Shown here: in pieces, positions 1-12,069 of the stretch
How positions within the stretch are numbered: the stretch's first letter is position 1
Layout of the letters: each line of letters opens with the position of its first letter
From: Rickettsiales bacterium
GTDB lineage: Bacteria > Pseudomonadota > Alphaproteobacteria > Rickettsiales > JABCZZ01
Reading direction: 5' to 3'
Assembly (NCBI GenBank): GCA_035765535.1
Contig: DASTXE010000001.1
Span: forward strand, 160,322-224,321
DNA: 64,000 bases
Notes under the pieces: generated by a model
What the model was told of the DNA's origin: nothing
What the model saw: the letters and a program-made list of their open reading frames with translations, nothing else
Database searches by the model: none
Program-made: the position numbers and the translations under genes

Positions 1-340
1 TTGCCTGTGCCTCGCAGAATAGCTCAATATCGCCGATAACCGGAATATTGGCTTCCTGCGCCATATCCACTGTATAATGCGGTTTGGGATGGGTTAGCGG
101 TACGCCCGGACCGAGCACGAGTGCACTCAGTTCTTTCCAGGGCCAGTTAATAGGATCCATGATCTGCGGTCTTGCCATACCGCTGCCGCTTTGCAGGAGC
201 GCTCTGCGGCTCTCGTCACGGTCGTCCCATACATAGACATCCGCTCCGCTGGCGAGCAGGCTTGAAACAGTGGAGATCCCGGCTTTGCCGAGTCCCATGA
301 CGCCGAGTTTTCTGTTCTGGAAATTACGTAGTGTAATCAT
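1..340 (-). CDS. murD: UDP-N-acetylmuramoyl-L-alanine--D-glutamate ligase, N-terminal part
   Basis: Only the first 113 codons lie in the window; the gene runs off the left edge. The ATG is read from the complement of 338-340. The protein opens with a Rossmann-like glycine pattern (G16-L-G18-K-A-G21 in VMGLGKAGIS), followed by VYVWDDRDE and VLGPGVPLTHP. This is the usual MurD/MurC-family N-terminal UMP-binding domain, and the LGPGVP motif favours MurD. MurD adds D-glutamate to UDP-MurNAc-L-Ala in the cytoplasm during peptidoglycan precursor synthesis. The rest of a division and cell-wall cluster would be expected to the left, but that is inference. MurC is the main alternative. Confidence 0.85.
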   Translation of the reverse strand, partial: MITLRNFQNRKLGVMGLGKAGISTVSSLLASGADVYVWDDRDESRRALLQSGSGMARPQIMDPINWPWKELSALVLGPGVPLTHPKPHYTVDMAQEANIPVIGDIELFCEAQA

Positions 341-393
341 ACTGTTGCATGCTGATGAGTAAAGAGGTGAGCTTACGTTGGAAGTTACGGTAA

Positions 394-837
394 TTATGTG
401 CCAAAAGCAATTAACTTTTCCATCTTTATGTGCGGGATGGTCGACTTGATAAATGGCTCGCCATAGATGCGGTAGCCAAGCTTTTCATAAAAGGATTGAG
501 CCGTGATACGAGCTGCCATTTCAATGCGCTGTACACCTTCCTGCCTTGCTGTATGTTCGGCAAATGAAACAAGCTTTTGGCCAAGGCCCTTGCCCTGAAG
601 CGTCACAGCCACCGCAACACCGCGAATTTCGTATAAAGAGGGGGAGGCTGGCTTTAGGATAATAGTTCCGGTAACGCTGCCATCGGGAGCGATGGCAGCA
701 ATATGAATCTGGTTTTCTTCTCCTTCAGTATCCTGGGCGCTAAGAACCAGCCCAAGCGGCAGGCGGAGGACCTGTTCCCGCAACCGCTTGCTGAGATCGT
801 ACAGAGGCGAGCCAAAGGCAATTTTCTGTATATCCAT
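394..837 (-). CDS. GNAT-family N-acetyltransferase
   Basis: A 147-residue protein starting MDIQKIAF at the complement of 835-837. A longer reading frame upstream would run into the next gene and lacks homology-like features. The acetyl-CoA pyrophosphate-binding motif A is visible at residues 81-89 (QGKGLGQKL), preceded by the strand IRGVAVAV. The C-terminal motif AQSFYEKLGYRIYGEPF (113-129) is the typical GNAT motif B with its conserved FYEKLGY. It resembles ElaA/YjcF-like single-domain acetyltransferases. The substrate cannot be told from sequence. It lies 53 bases downstream of murD's start on the same strand. Confidence 0.85.
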   Translation of the reverse strand: MDIQKIAFGSPLYDLSKRLREQVLRLPLGLVLSAQDTEGEENQIHIAAIAPDGSVTGTIILKPASPSLYEIRGVAVAVTLQGKGLGQKLVSFAEHTARQEGVQRIEMAARITAQSFYEKLGYRIYGEPFIKSTIPHIKMEKLIAFGT

Positions 838-874
838 GCGAAGCGGCTGCGTTATTATAACCTGTTGACAAGTA

Positions 875-1297
875 TTACTTCTTTTCTGCCGGCGCATCGG
901 TTGCAGCCGGAGCGCTTCCGGCGGGTGCGGCACCGCCAGCATCCTTGTCATGCTTACGCATGTGCTTCTCATGGATGTTCTTGAAGAATTCCTTGCGCTC
1001 TTCAGGCGACATATTGTGAATCTTCTCTTTGAATTCCCTGCGCTTTTTCTGGTGCTCTGCCCATTCCGCCTCGGTCATCTTGTCGAGCTTGTCAGCCATT
1101 TCATGGGCATGTTTGCGGGCTTCCTGAAGTGTCCATTCATGGTGCATCTCTTCATGATGCATATCCATTTCTCCACCAGGACCGGCATGTTCCATGGGAG
1201 CAGGCGTGGGTTTAGGCTCAGTCCCGGCGCTGGCGGCAAAAACGCTGCCGGCGGTAAGGGTCAAAGCGGTAATACTCAATAGAAGCAGTTTCTTCAT
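875..1297 (-). CDS. His/Met-rich secreted protein, probably periplasmic
   Basis: A 140-residue protein with a clear Sec signal peptide (MKKLLLLSITALTLTAGSVFA, cleavage after AFA near residue 22). The mature part has a Met-His-rich stretch at about residues 43-53 (EMDMHHEEMHHEW), then a charged helical region with repeated E/K/H residues (about 60-112), and ends in an Ala/Pro-rich low-complexity tail. An AGGAAAGG ribosome site sits a few bases before the ATG. The family is unknown to me. The MHH clusters resemble metal-binding tracts, and the gene is divergent from cutA with only 36 bases between them, so a role in metal handling is plausible but inferred. It lacks the LTXXQ motif of Spy/CpxP. 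Confidence 0.8.
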   Translation of the reverse strand: MKKLLLLSITALTLTAGSVFAASAGTEPKPTPAPMEHAGPGGEMDMHHEEMHHEWTLQEARKHAHEMADKLDKMTEAEWAEHQKKRREFKEKIHNMSPEERKEFFKNIHEKHMRKHDKDAGGAAPAGSAPAATDAPAEKK

Positions 1298-1333
1298 TGC
1301 GATTTCCTTTCCTCAAGGTTATATAGAGACATC

Positions 1334-1666
1334 ATGAACACGACATCAGCGACTTTAATATACATAACCGCCCCTAATCGGGAAGAGGCTATTTTACTCT
1401 CGCGCGAGCTGCTGGGTAAAAAACTCGCCGCTTGTGCCAATATTATCGATCATGTGACGTCGTTGTATCACTGGAACGCGGAAATCGAGCAGAATAACGA
1501 GGTCGTGATCGTCCTGAAAACGTTTGCAGAGCATATGGATAGCATTATTGAAACGGTCAAAAGCATGCATTCCTACGCCTGTCCGGCAATCGTTGCGGTG
1601 CCGCTGAGCGGCGGCAACCCGGACTATCTGCAATGGATGCAGGAACAAGCCCCCGTCCATCCCTGA
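1334..1666 (+). CDS. cutA: Divalent-cation tolerance protein CutA
   Basis: 110 residues, the usual CutA length. The family signature is present: [20 protein letters not shown] (about 32-51) then E-V-V-I-V-L-KT, followed by the typical [22 protein letters not shown] at the C terminus. CutA forms very stable trimers with a ferredoxin-like fold. It was named for copper and divalent cation tolerance, though its biochemical role is unclear. It is divergent from the His/Met-rich secreted gene and is followed 23 bases later by the DAHP synthase gene on the same strand. Confidence 0.93.
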   Translation: MNTTSATLIYITAPNREEAILLSRELLGKKLAACANIIDHVTSLYHWNAEIEQNNEVVIVLKTFAEHMDSIIETVKSMHSYACPAIVAVPLSGGNPDYLQWMQEQAPVHP

Positions 1667-1689
1667 AATGTTTTCTTTTAAGTAGCAAT

Positions 1690-3036
1690 ATGAAAAACTG
1701 GTCACTCGATAGCTGGCGTTCACTCCCCATTAAGCAGCAGCCAACGTACAAAGATGAAGCTGCGCTGCGTGAAGTTGCGGGCAAACTGCGCTCGCTGCCG
1801 CCGCTCGTTTCCCCCAGCGAATCGCGTAAGCTTAAAAGCGAGCTGGCGCTGGCTGCGCAGGGCAAGGCGTTTCTGTTGCAAGGCGGTGACTGTGCCGAAA
1901 GTTTTGCGGAATTCAATGAGCCGAATCTGCGTAATTATTTCCGCGTGATGCTCCAGATGACCGTCGCACTGATGTATGGCGCAGGTGTGCCGGTGGTCAA
2001 GGTCGGCCGTATTGCGGGCCAGTTCTCCAAGCCGCGTTCGGACGATATGGAGAAGCAGGGTGATAAATCCCTGCCGAGCTACCGCGGCGATATGGTAAAC
2101 GGGATCGAGTTCGACGAGGAGGCGCGCTTCCCCGATCCCGAACGGTTACTGAAAGTATATTACCAGTCGGCCTCCACGCTGAACTTCCTGCGCTCGCTGG
2201 CCAAAGGCGGTTATGCGTCGCTGCGCCAGATCAGCGGCTGGAACATGGATTTCGTTGCGAACTCCATGCAGGGCAAGCGTTTTCACTTGCTGGTGAATCA
2301 CATCAACGAGTCGCTACGCTTCATGGAAGCCTGCGGCTTGCAGCTGGACGAGATGGAACAGCTGAGCGAAGCAAGCTTTTACACATCGCATGAAGCCCTG
2401 CTGCTTGGCTATGAAGAAGCCCTGACGCGCCGCGATGAAACGGATGATAAACCGTATATCGGTTCTGCGCATATGCTCTGGATCGGTGACCGCACGCGCT
2501 CGCCGGACGAAGCGCATGTGGAATTCCTGCGCGGTGTGGGCAATCCGATCGGTATGAAAGTCGGCCCTTCCATCACGAAGGATGCGCTGCTTTCCCTGTG
2601 CGACATTCTGAATCCGGAGAACGAGCCCGGCAGGCTGACACTGATCTGCCGTATGGGCGCAGAGAAGATCGATCAGTTCCTGCCGCCGCTGGTGCGTGCG
2701 GTGCGGGATGCGGGCAAATCCGTTGTCTGGTCGTGCGACCCGATGCATGGTAACACGATCAAATCGCCCAGCGGGATCAAGACGCGCAAATTTATCGACA
2801 TATTGTCGGAAGTGCGCAGCTTCTTCGCCATTCACCAGGCGGAAGGGACGCATGGTGGCGGTGTGCATTTCGAAATGACGGGGCAGGACGTGACGGAATG
2901 TCTCGGCGGTGCGCAGGCGATTTCGGAGCTGAATCTCGCCGACCGTTACCACACGCATTGCGACCCGCGCCTGAATGCATCCCAGAGCCTGGAACTGGCA
3001 TTCCTGATCGCAGAAGAATTGAAGAAACATAAGTAA
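1690..3036 (+). CDS. aroG: 3-deoxy-7-phosphoheptulonate synthase, class II
   Basis: A 448-residue class II (plant-type) DAHP synthase, catalysing the first shikimate pathway step from erythrose-4-phosphate and phosphoenolpyruvate. The start chosen is [13 protein letters not shown] at 1690, the normal N terminus of the family; a longer frame from 1633 would overlap cutA. Diagnostic motifs are [11 protein letters not shown] (metal ligand Cys68), [23 protein letters not shown] and [15 protein letters not shown]. It is followed after five bases by kdsA, which uses the same aldol-type chemistry on a different sugar phosphate. The two genes probably share a transcript. Confidence 0.96.
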   Translation: MKNWSLDSWRSLPIKQQPTYKDEAALREVAGKLRSLPPLVSPSESRKLKSELALAAQGKAFLLQGGDCAESFAEFNEPNLRNYFRVMLQMTVALMYGAGVPVVKVGRIAGQFSKPRSDDMEKQGDKSLPSYRGDMVNGIEFDEEARFPDPERLLKVYYQSASTLNFLRSLAKGGYASLRQISGWNMDFVANSMQGKRFHLLVNHINESLRFMEACGLQLDEMEQLSEASFYTSHEALLLGYEEALTRRDETDDKPYIGSAHMLWIGDRTRSPDEAHVEFLRGVGNPIGMKVGPSITKDALLSLCDILNPENEPGRLTLICRMGAEKIDQFLPPLVRAVRDAGKSVVWSCDPMHGNTIKSPSGIKTRKFIDILSEVRSFFAIHQAEGTHGGGVHFEMTGQDVTECLGGAQAISELNLADRYHTHCDPRLNASQSLELAFLIAEELKKHK

Positions 3037-3041
3037 GGATA

Positions 3042-3884
3042 ATGGCGATGCAGCATAAGCATGTTTCCGTTGGCGGTGTAACGTTTGGCAACGATCTGCC
3101 GTTTGTCCTGATTGCGGGGCCATGCCAGATGGAAACGCGCGATCACGCGATGATGATGGCAGAAAAGCTCGTTGGCATCGCAAAAGACCTGAATATCCCG
3201 TTTATCTATAAAACCTCGTTCGACAAGGCCAACCGCACAAGCCTGAAAGGCAAGCGCGGCATTGGCCTGAAGGATTCACTGCCTGTATTTGCGGAAATCA
3301 AAAAGACTTTCGGCTGCCCGGTGCTGACGGATGTGCATACCGAACAGCAATGCGCAGAAGTGGCGGAAGTAGTCGATATTCTGCAGATTCCGGCGTTCCT
3401 TTGCCGCCAGACCGATATGCTGCTCGCTGCGGCAAAGACCGGCAAGGTGGTAAATGTAAAGAAAGGCCAGTTCCTCGCACCGTGGGACATGAAAAACGTG
3501 GCGGATAAAATCGAAGCGGGCGGCAATTCGCAGATTTTGCTGACAGAACGCGGCGCATCGTTTGGTTATAACACGCTGGTCACGGACTTTCGTGCACTGC
3601 CGATCATGGCGGAAACCGGCTACCCGATTATTTTTGATGCGACCCACAGCGTCCAGCAACCGGGCGGGCAGGGCACTTCTTCCGGTGGTGACCGCCGCTT
3701 CGTGCCGCCGCTGGCGCGCGCTGCCGCTGCCGTAGGCGTCGCGGGAATTTTCATGGAAACCCATCAGGACCCGGATAATGCGCCTTCCGACGGTCCGAAC
3801 ATGGTAAAACTTTCCGAGCTTGCAGATTTGCTAAAATCCCTTAAAGAGATAGACAATCTTACAAAAGCAACAGGGAAGAAATAA
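3042..3884 (+). CDS. kdsA: 3-deoxy-8-phosphooctulonate synthase
   Basis: A 280-residue KDO-8-phosphate synthase that condenses arabinose-5-phosphate with phosphoenolpyruvate, the committed step to the KDO sugar of lipopolysaccharide. Visible motifs are [26 protein letters not shown], and [18 protein letters not shown] near the end with [17 protein letters not shown]. Cys28 in GPCQME marks the metal-dependent class; metal-independent enzymes have Asn there. It starts five bases after the DAHP synthase stop. In many alphaproteobacteria kdsA follows pyrG and precedes eno on one strand. Here kdsA and eno are on the plus strand and convergent with pyrG. Confidence 0.96.
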   Translation: MAMQHKHVSVGGVTFGNDLPFVLIAGPCQMETRDHAMMMAEKLVGIAKDLNIPFIYKTSFDKANRTSLKGKRGIGLKDSLPVFAEIKKTFGCPVLTDVHTEQQCAEVAEVVDILQIPAFLCRQTDMLLAAAKTGKVVNVKKGQFLAPWDMKNVADKIEAGGNSQILLTERGASFGYNTLVTDFRALPIMAETGYPIIFDATHSVQQPGGQGTSSGGDRRFVPPLARAAAAVGVAGIFMETHQDPDNAPSDGPNMVKLSELADLLKSLKEIDNLTKATGKK

Positions 3885-3889
3885 TCGCC

Positions 3890-4303
3890 ATGCTCGCTTC
3901 TGCTATACGATATTGTCTGCCGGTGCTGCTCATAGGTCTTCTGCCTTATGGCGCGGTAGCATGCGAAGTGGATGGAAAAACACTTCCCTGCTCGAATGCG
4001 GCGGAACAATTCATAGAAAGATTGCATGACTGCGTTCACCTCGCCGGTGAAGTCGGAGGTGGGGAGCCGGAACGGGAAGCGGAATTGAGCAAACAGATCA
4101 ATGAGCTGCATTGCGACCACATAGTATGTGATTATACGAAGATTCATTCCGCGAAGAAGGGTACCAGGAGCGATAAAAAGGTTCTGGATGCAGCCCTTGC
4201 AGAAATTACGCGTGAGGATTATGGCGGGCAGGATGATTTCTTTGAAAACTTTGCTACCGACAAATGCCCCGCACCCGCAGATTACAAACCTAAGCAACAG
4301 TAA
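3890..4303 (+). CDS. Small secreted cysteine-rich protein of unknown function
   Basis: 137 residues with an N-terminal hydrophobic signal (residues 1-24, ending GAVA before Cys25). After it there are six cysteines (25, 34, 48, 75, 80, 126), enough for three disulfides in the periplasm. The context at Cys25 (AVAC) is a poor lipobox, so a soluble periplasmic protein is as likely as a lipoprotein. The gene sits between kdsA and eno, 5 bases after one and 12 before the other, so it is probably cotranscribed. I do not recognise the family. Confidence 0.75.
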   Translation: MLASAIRYCLPVLLIGLLPYGAVACEVDGKTLPCSNAAEQFIERLHDCVHLAGEVGGGEPEREAELSKQINELHCDHIVCDYTKIHSAKKGTRSDKKVLDAALAEITREDYGGQDDFFENFATDKCPAPADYKPKQQ

Positions 4304-5596
<1,293 letters not shown>

Positions 5597-5611
5597 GAGC
5601 CGGAGAGAATT

Positions 5612-7150
5612 ATGCAGCAGGCTAACGTTATTACCGAACTCGAACAGAAACGTGACCGTGCGCGTCAGGGCGGCGGGCAGAAGCGTACGGATGTACAGCA
5701 TGAGAAAGGCAAGCTGACGGCGCGTGAGCGTCTTGAAGTGCTGCTCGATCCGGATTCATTCGAAGAATACGATATGTTCGTCGAGCATCGCTGCTCGAAC
5801 TTCGGTATGGAAGAAAGCAAAATTCCGGGTGACGGCGTTGTCACCGGCCACGGCACGATCAACGGCAGGCTGGTCTTCATCTACAGCCAGGATTTCACCG
5901 TACTTGGCGGTTCGCTGTCTGAAACCAACGCCCGCAAGATCTGCAAGATCATGGATATGGCGATGAAGGCCGGAGCGCCGGTCATCGGCATTAACGACTC
6001 CGGCGGTGCGCGTATTCAGGAAGGTGTGGACTCGCTGAGCGGTTTCGCGGAAATCTTCCAGCGTAACGTGTGCGCAAGCGGTGTGATCCCGCAGATTTCG
6101 CTTATCATGGGCCCATGCGCGGGCGGTGCGGTATACTCTCCGGCGCTGACCGATTTCACTATGATGGTGCGCGGTTCGTCCTATATGTTCGTAACCGGCC
6201 CGGACGTGGTCAAGACTGTGACGCACGAAGTCGTTTCGCAGGAAGCGCTCGGCGGTGCGGACACACATACGCATAAAACCGGCGTGGCTGACCTTGCTTA
6301 TAATAATGATATTGAACTGTTGCTGCAGACCCGCCGCCTGTTCAATTTCCTGCCGCTTTCAAACAAGACCGGTGTGCCTTGGCGTCCGACGACCGACCCG
6401 GCCGACCGTGTCGATATGTCCCTCAACACGCTGGTTCCGGCGAATCCGAACCGCCCGTACAATATGAGGGAATTGCTGGAACGCGTAGTTGACGAAGGCG
6501 ACTTCTTCGAGATCCAGCCGGACTTCGCAAAGAATATCATCGTCGGGTTTGCCCGCATGGAAGGCAACACGATCGGTATCGTCGCCAACCAGCCGATGTT
6601 CCTTGCTGGCTGTCTGGATATTGACGCTTCCCGCAAGGCCGCACGTTTCGTGCGCTTCTGTGACGCGTTCAACATTCCGCTCGTTTCCTTCGTGGACGTG
6701 CCGGGCTTCCTGCCGGGTACTTCACAGGAACATAACGGCATCATCAAGCACGGCGCGAAGCTGCTCTATGCTTATGCCGAAGCCACCGTGCCGAAAATCA
6801 CCGTTATCACGCGTAAAGCGTACGGCGGTGCCTATATCGTAATGAGCTCCAAGCATCTGCGTGGTGACGTAAACTACGCCTGGCCGAGCGCTGAAGTGGC
6901 GGTAATGGGTCCCAAGGGCGCAGTCGAAATCATCTTCCGCGGCTCGCTCAATAGCCCGGAAGAAGTAGATGCGAAGGTATCAGAATATAAGGAGAAATTT
7001 GCATCTCCGTTCGCAGCCGCTTCGCGCGGTTATGTGGATGACGTGATCCGCCCGCAAAATACCCGCTGGCGCATCTGCCGTGCATTGTCTATACTGAAGC
7101 ACAAGGAATTACAGAATCCTTGGAAAAAGCATGACAATCTGCCGCTTTAA
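5612..7150 (+). CDS. pccB: Acyl-CoA carboxylase beta subunit (propionyl-CoA carboxylase type)
   Basis: 512 residues, full length, ending in the family's [11 protein letters not shown]. This carboxyltransferase moves CO2 from biotin to propionyl-CoA (or a related acyl-CoA). The two crotonase-like halves show [13 protein letters not shown] and [16 protein letters not shown] in the N-terminal half, and [36 protein letters not shown] and [18 protein letters not shown] in the C-terminal half. The biotin-carrying alpha subunit is not in the window. Biotin synthesis genes lie about 46 kb away. It follows eno by 15 bases and overlaps the next gene by 20 bases. Confidence 0.95.
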   Translation: MQQANVITELEQKRDRARQGGGQKRTDVQHEKGKLTARERLEVLLDPDSFEEYDMFVEHRCSNFGMEESKIPGDGVVTGHGTINGRLVFIYSQDFTVLGGSLSETNARKICKIMDMAMKAGAPVIGINDSGGARIQEGVDSLSGFAEIFQRNVCASGVIPQISLIMGPCAGGAVYSPALTDFTMMVRGSSYMFVTGPDVVKTVTHEVVSQEALGGADTHTHKTGVADLAYNNDIELLLQTRRLFNFLPLSNKTGVPWRPTTDPADRVDMSLNTLVPANPNRPYNMRELLERVVDEGDFFEIQPDFAKNIIVGFARMEGNTIGIVANQPMFLAGCLDIDASRKAARFVRFCDAFNIPLVSFVDVPGFLPGTSQEHNGIIKHGAKLLYAYAEATVPKITVITRKAYGGAYIVMSSKHLRGDVNYAWPSAEVAVMGPKGAVEIIFRGSLNSPEEVDAKVSEYKEKFASPFAAASRGYVDDVIRPQNTRWRICRALSILKHKELQNPWKKHDNLPL

Positions 7151-7406
7151 AACCGTAATGCTGTGCGTGCCGCTGAGCCTTGTGCTTGGCGGCTGCCACT
7201 CGGTTTATCACTGGGCCGATTGTTCGACACGAAATTTTCCGGTGGTGAATAAACGCTGCGAAAACTGGCAATGCATTACCGAAGCAGGCCAGAAAGCGAG
7301 CGATGAAAATGTGAAGAAGGGCCTTCCGGCCTGCACGACACCTCCGCCGAAACCTCTCGGTCCTGCCTATCCGAACGGCGATACGGATGCTGTCGTAAAA
7401 CACTAA
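7131..7406 (+). CDS. Small lipoprotein of unknown function
   Basis: 91 residues, beginning [21 protein letters not shown] followed by Cys, a strong lipobox (L-G-G-C) for signal peptidase II, so the protein is probably lipid-anchored in the envelope. The mature part has further cysteines and a Pro-rich end. The start overlaps the last 20 bases of pccB in another frame, suggesting translational coupling. I do not recognise the family. Confidence 0.7.
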   Translation: MTICRFKTVMLCVPLSLVLGGCHSVYHWADCSTRNFPVVNKRCENWQCITEAGQKASDENVKKGLPACTTPPPKPLGPAYPNGDTDAVVKH

Positions 7407-7423
7407 CGAATAAATTTAATCTT

Positions 7424-7503
7424 GTCATGCCAGCGAAAGCTGGCATCCAGATTACCATGTTACCTGTCAACGTGCTGCTGATTCCTGCTTGCAGGAACGA
7501 CAC
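7424..7503. repeat. Dispersed palindromic repeat element
   Basis: Two perfect short hairpins lie between the lipoprotein and pyrG stops. TGCCAGC at 7428-7434 pairs with GCTGGCA at 7439-7445, and TTCCTGC at 7482-7488 pairs with GCAGGAA at 7491-7497. The outer ends (GTCATGCC and GGAACGACA) have the GTCAT...ATGAC-like form of small interspersed palindromes common in alphaproteobacteria. They could act as a bidirectional terminator for the convergent genes. Confidence 0.6.
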
Positions 7504-7528
7504 GCGGCAACATCCAGTAAATTAGTGA

Positions 7529-9193
<1,665 letters not shown>

Positions 9194-9538
9194 TTATTCC
9201 GGGCGCGGTACAGCAGGTTGTTCGGGTTTAGCCGGAGCCTGTTCCTTCTGGGGTTCAACCTTGGGAGCAGGAGTGTTGGCGATCTTGTCAACGATGGAAC
9301 CGGAACGCTGGTCATGATTATGCGACGTCAGGATGCCGATGGCAAGGCTTAGCAGAATAAAGATCGTGGCGAGCACAGCTGTCGTACGCGTCAAAAAGCT
9401 TGCAGCTGCACGGCCGGACATGAAGCTCGTGTTTGAGCTGCCGGAAAGTCCCATGCTATCGTCGCTGCGCTGCACAAGAATAATGCCGATCAATGCAAGT
9501 GTTACAAGCGCATGAATCACGATCAGAACTGTATACAT
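9194..9538 (-). CDS. secG: Preprotein translocase subunit SecG
   Basis: 114 residues. Two hydrophobic helices (about 3-21 and 50-70) flank the conserved loop IILVQRSDDSMGLSGSSN. The C terminus is a Pro/Glu-rich tail, common in alphaproteobacterial SecG. SecG stimulates the SecYE channel in the inner membrane. The gene lies between tpiA (33 bases upstream) and pyrG (3 bases downstream), a widespread alphaproteobacterial order. Confidence 0.93.
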   Translation of the reverse strand: MYTVLIVIHALVTLALIGIILVQRSDDSMGLSGSSNTSFMSGRAAASFLTRTTAVLATIFILLSLAIGILTSHNHDQRSGSIVDKIANTPAPKVEPQKEQAPAKPEQPAVPRPE

Positions 9539-9571
9539 AACCCCCTCTGTTTAGAACCGCTCCCCAGCTTG

Positions 9572-10324
9572 TTAGCCAAGGCTTCCGGCACTTTCAATAA
9601 TCTTTCCAAACTCATCTGCATTCAGGCTTGCGCCACCCACCAGCACGCCGTCAACCGCTTCCGCTGCCAGGATTTCCCGCGCATTCGCCGCTTTGACCGA
9701 ACCGCCGTAAACGATCGCCGTCTTTGCAGGAGCATTCACCGCCACTGATGTAGCACGATATAATAAGGAGGCAATAGTTTTATGCACTTCCGTGATATCT
9801 GACACGCTCGGTATTTTACCCGTGCCAATGGCCCAGACAGGCTCATAGGCGATCACAAGCATATCGCAAGCAAGTGCAGGTAGAGATTCTTCGACTTGCC
9901 GGCTGATAACCTGCAGATAATTCCCGGATTCACGCTCGGCGCTATGCTCGCCGACGCAGATCACAGGAACAAGTCCCGCCCTGATGGCAGCTTCTGCCTT
10001 GCGCTTGACCGTTGCGCTGGTTTCACCGTGTAACGTGCGGCGTTCCGAATGGCCCACGATAACATAATTGCATCCGCTGTCTTTGAGCATGGAAGCACTG
10101 ATTTCTCCCGTGAATGCGCCTTTTTCTTCGATGCTGCAGTCTTGGGCACCCAATCCAAGAGCGGAACCGGAAGCTGCCTCAGCGACAATATGTAGGCTGG
10201 TAAAGGGAGGAAAAAGCGCAGTTTTTACATTTCCGGGCACAGGCAATGCCGCCAGCGTGCGCGCAAGGACGGCAGCCTCGGCGTGGGTTGCATTCATTTT
10301 CCAATTACCAAGTATGTATTTCAT
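9572..10324 (-). CDS. tpiA: Triosephosphate isomerase
   Basis: 250 residues, the normal length. It interconverts dihydroxyacetone phosphate and glyceraldehyde-3-phosphate. Active-site motifs are all present: GNWKMN (N7, K9), VIVGHSERR with the catalytic His, and AYEPVWAIGTG with the catalytic Glu, then IVYGGSV and GVLVGGASLNADEF for phosphate binding. It is the first gene of the tpiA-secG-pyrG unit and is divergent from the long leader of the DEAD-box helicase. Confidence 0.97.
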   Translation of the reverse strand: MKYILGNWKMNATHAEAAVLARTLAALPVPGNVKTALFPPFTSLHIVAEAASGSALGLGAQDCSIEEKGAFTGEISASMLKDSGCNYVIVGHSERRTLHGETSATVKRKAEAAIRAGLVPVICVGEHSAERESGNYLQVISRQVEESLPALACDMLVIAYEPVWAIGTGKIPSVSDITEVHKTIASLLYRATSVAVNAPAKTAIVYGGSVKAANAREILAAEAVDGVLVGGASLNADEFGKIIESAGSLG

Positions 10325-10653
10325 TAACTTATATAATTTTCCTTAGATTCAGCCCTAGGGGATTGTCTACATGAGCGGGCGGAATTATGCAATGGCCTTT
10401 TTCTCTGGCTTTTGGGACAAAACTAGGATATAAAGCTTTTCCAATTGCTCTAGTTGATGACAGTCGCCGGCGGGACAAAGTCCTGGAATTTACCGGTGGT
10501 GCCGTAAGGCACATATAAGAAGTGGCCTTGCAAGTTTTTCTTACTTTTTCTGGCGTTGAATAAAGAGTGCTATGCCCCGGACTGGCCGGGAGCATACGTA
10601 CTGTCCGCATGTTGCAGGCAGGATGTTTATCATATCCAGAGTTAGGAATAACA
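10325..10653 (+). promoter_or_regulatory. Long gene-free, hairpin-rich leader before the DEAD-box helicase; possible structured RNA
   Basis: 329 bases without a convincing protein gene. Visible structure includes GTGCC-GTAA-GGCAC at 10498-10511 (a GNRA-type tetraloop), GGGAC-AAA-GTCC(T) near 10471-10482 inside a larger CCGG...CCGG pair, and ATGCCCCGG...CCGGGAGCAT around 10571-10594. Helicase mRNAs often have structured autoregulatory leaders, so this may be a 5' UTR element, or an independent small RNA. The only open frames are a shadow on the minus strand and a 20-codon one on the plus strand. I cannot match it to a known RNA family from memory. Confidence 0.35.
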
Positions 10654-11904
10654 ATGCAAGAACAGACTGAAACGGCAACCGTAGTTGCTGCTGAAACGAA
10701 AAAAGATTTTTCCACATTTAATTTACCGCAGGCGCTGAAAGATAATTTGACGCGCATGCAATATTCCACCCCGACGCCGATTCAGGCTGAGGCGATTCCC
10801 GTAGCGCTTGAAGGACGCGATATTCTTGCCTGTGCGCAGACCGGCACCGGCAAAACCGCCGCTTTTGCTATTCCGCTGGTAACAAAGCTTTTGTCCAACC
10901 CGCGCGGCTCGGCACTTGTCATGACGCCGACACGTGAGCTGGCAACGCAGGTCATGGGTGTCATTAAGCAGATGCTTGGCAATAGCAAGACACTCAATAC
11001 GGCGTTGCTCATCGGCGGCGAATCGATGGGACCGCAATTTATCCAGTTGCGCAACCGCCCGCGTATTATCGTCGGCACGCCGGGGCGCATCAATGATCAT
11101 ATCGAACGTGGCACGCTGATGCTGCATGATGCAAGCTTCCTGGTGCTCGATGAGACCGACCGCATGCTGGATATGGGCTTCTCCGTGCAGCTCGACCAGA
11201 TTGCGCGTTTTCTGCCCAAGGTGCGCCAGACGCTCATGTTCTCGGCGACTATGCCCGCCAATATCATGAAAGTTTCGGCAAAATACCTGAATAACCCGGA
11301 AAGGATTACGATCGGCGATCACGATGCTCCGCCGCAGATCAGCGAAAAGCTGGAACACGCAGTCGTTCACACGGAAGATGCCAATAAATATGAATTGCTG
11401 ATGTCCGAGCTGCAAAAGCGCGAAGGCTCGGTCATTATATTCGTGAAGACCAAACGTGGGGCTGAGCGGCTTTCCATTCGTCTGAACAAACAGAAAATGG
11501 ATTCGGATACTATTCACGGCGATTTGAAGCAAAGCAAGCGCGACCGCGTAATAGCGGCTTTCCGCGATTGCAGATTCCGGATTCTGGTGGCTACCGACGT
11601 GGCAGCACGCGGGCTGGATATCGACCACATCCGCCACGTGATCAATTTCGACCTGCCACATGCGGCGGAAGATTATGTGCATCGTATCGGCAGAACGGCG
11701 AGGGCAGGGGCAGAAGGTTCGGCCATCAGCCTTATCTCTCCCGAAGACAGGCTTAAATGGCGTGCTATCCAGAGGCTGATGGATCCTGCCGCAGCTAAAG
11801 CCGAACAGGAGGCAGCAGCAAGACGTCCCCGTCCCGAAGGCGCGGGAAACAGGCGCCGCCGTTTCTTCAGGCCGCGCAAACCGGGCGTAGCCGCAGCAGC
11901 ATAA
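10654..11904 (+). CDS. rhlE: DEAD-box ATP-dependent RNA helicase, RhlE-like
   Basis: 416 residues starting MQEQTETATVV, with an AGGAATAACA ribosome site. RhlE-type helicases unwind short RNA duplexes in ribosome assembly and mRNA decay. The motifs are present in order: TPTPIQAEAIP (Q), AQTGTGKTAAF (I), PTRELATQ (Ia), GTPGR (Ib), motif II at 166-169, SAT (III), ATDVAARGLDI (V) and HRIGRTAR (VI). Motif II reads D-E-T-D, not D-E-A-D. The C terminus is a basic Arg/Pro-rich tail (RRRRFFRPRKPG), typical of RNA-binding extensions. A strong terminator follows. Confidence 0.93.
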   Translation: MQEQTETATVVAAETKKDFSTFNLPQALKDNLTRMQYSTPTPIQAEAIPVALEGRDILACAQTGTGKTAAFAIPLVTKLLSNPRGSALVMTPTRELATQVMGVIKQMLGNSKTLNTALLIGGESMGPQFIQLRNRPRIIVGTPGRINDHIERGTLMLHDASFLVLDETDRMLDMGFSVQLDQIARFLPKVRQTLMFSATMPANIMKVSAKYLNNPERITIGDHDAPPQISEKLEHAVVHTEDANKYELLMSELQKREGSVIIFVKTKRGAERLSIRLNKQKMDSDTIHGDLKQSKRDRVIAAFRDCRFRILVATDVAARGLDIDHIRHVINFDLPHAAEDYVHRIGRTARAGAEGSAISLISPEDRLKWRAIQRLMDPAAAKAEQEAAARRPRPEGAGNRRRRFFRPRKPGVAAAA

Positions 11905-11914
11905 AGCAAAAATG

Positions 11915-11946
11915 ACAGGCCCGGTTTTCCGGGCCTGTTTTTCTTT
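11915..11946 (+). terminator. Rho-independent terminator after rhlE-like gene
   Basis: A perfect 10-base-pair stem, ACAGGCCCGG with CCGGGCCTGT, has a TTTT loop and is followed by a T-rich run. It begins 10 bases after the helicase stop codon. Confidence 0.92.
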
Positions 11947-12008
11947 AAGCATTAAAAAGGCTTAAGTGGCGGAAAGTTCAGGATGTCTTTATATATTGTC
12001 ATATAATC

Positions 12009-12040
12009 TTCATACACCGTTAAGTTTTATCGGTTATACT
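12009..12040 (+). promoter_or_regulatory. CtrA-type box plus -10 before orphan gene
   Basis: TTCA-N7-TTAA at 12009-12023 (one mismatch to TTAA-N7-TTAA), then 11 bases, then TATACT at 12035-12040. Box, spacing and hexamer match those before mltA and the orphan gene at 62648. The coding start is at 12070. Confidence 0.5.
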
Positions 12041-12069
12041 AAAGTGATGTTCATAGTGTGGAATGCTAA

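Noticed and set aside
10329..10769. A 146-codon minus-strand frame in the helicase leader
   Set aside because: It runs into the helicase coding region on the other strand, is Arg/Ser-rich without family features, and overlaps hairpins better read as RNA structure.
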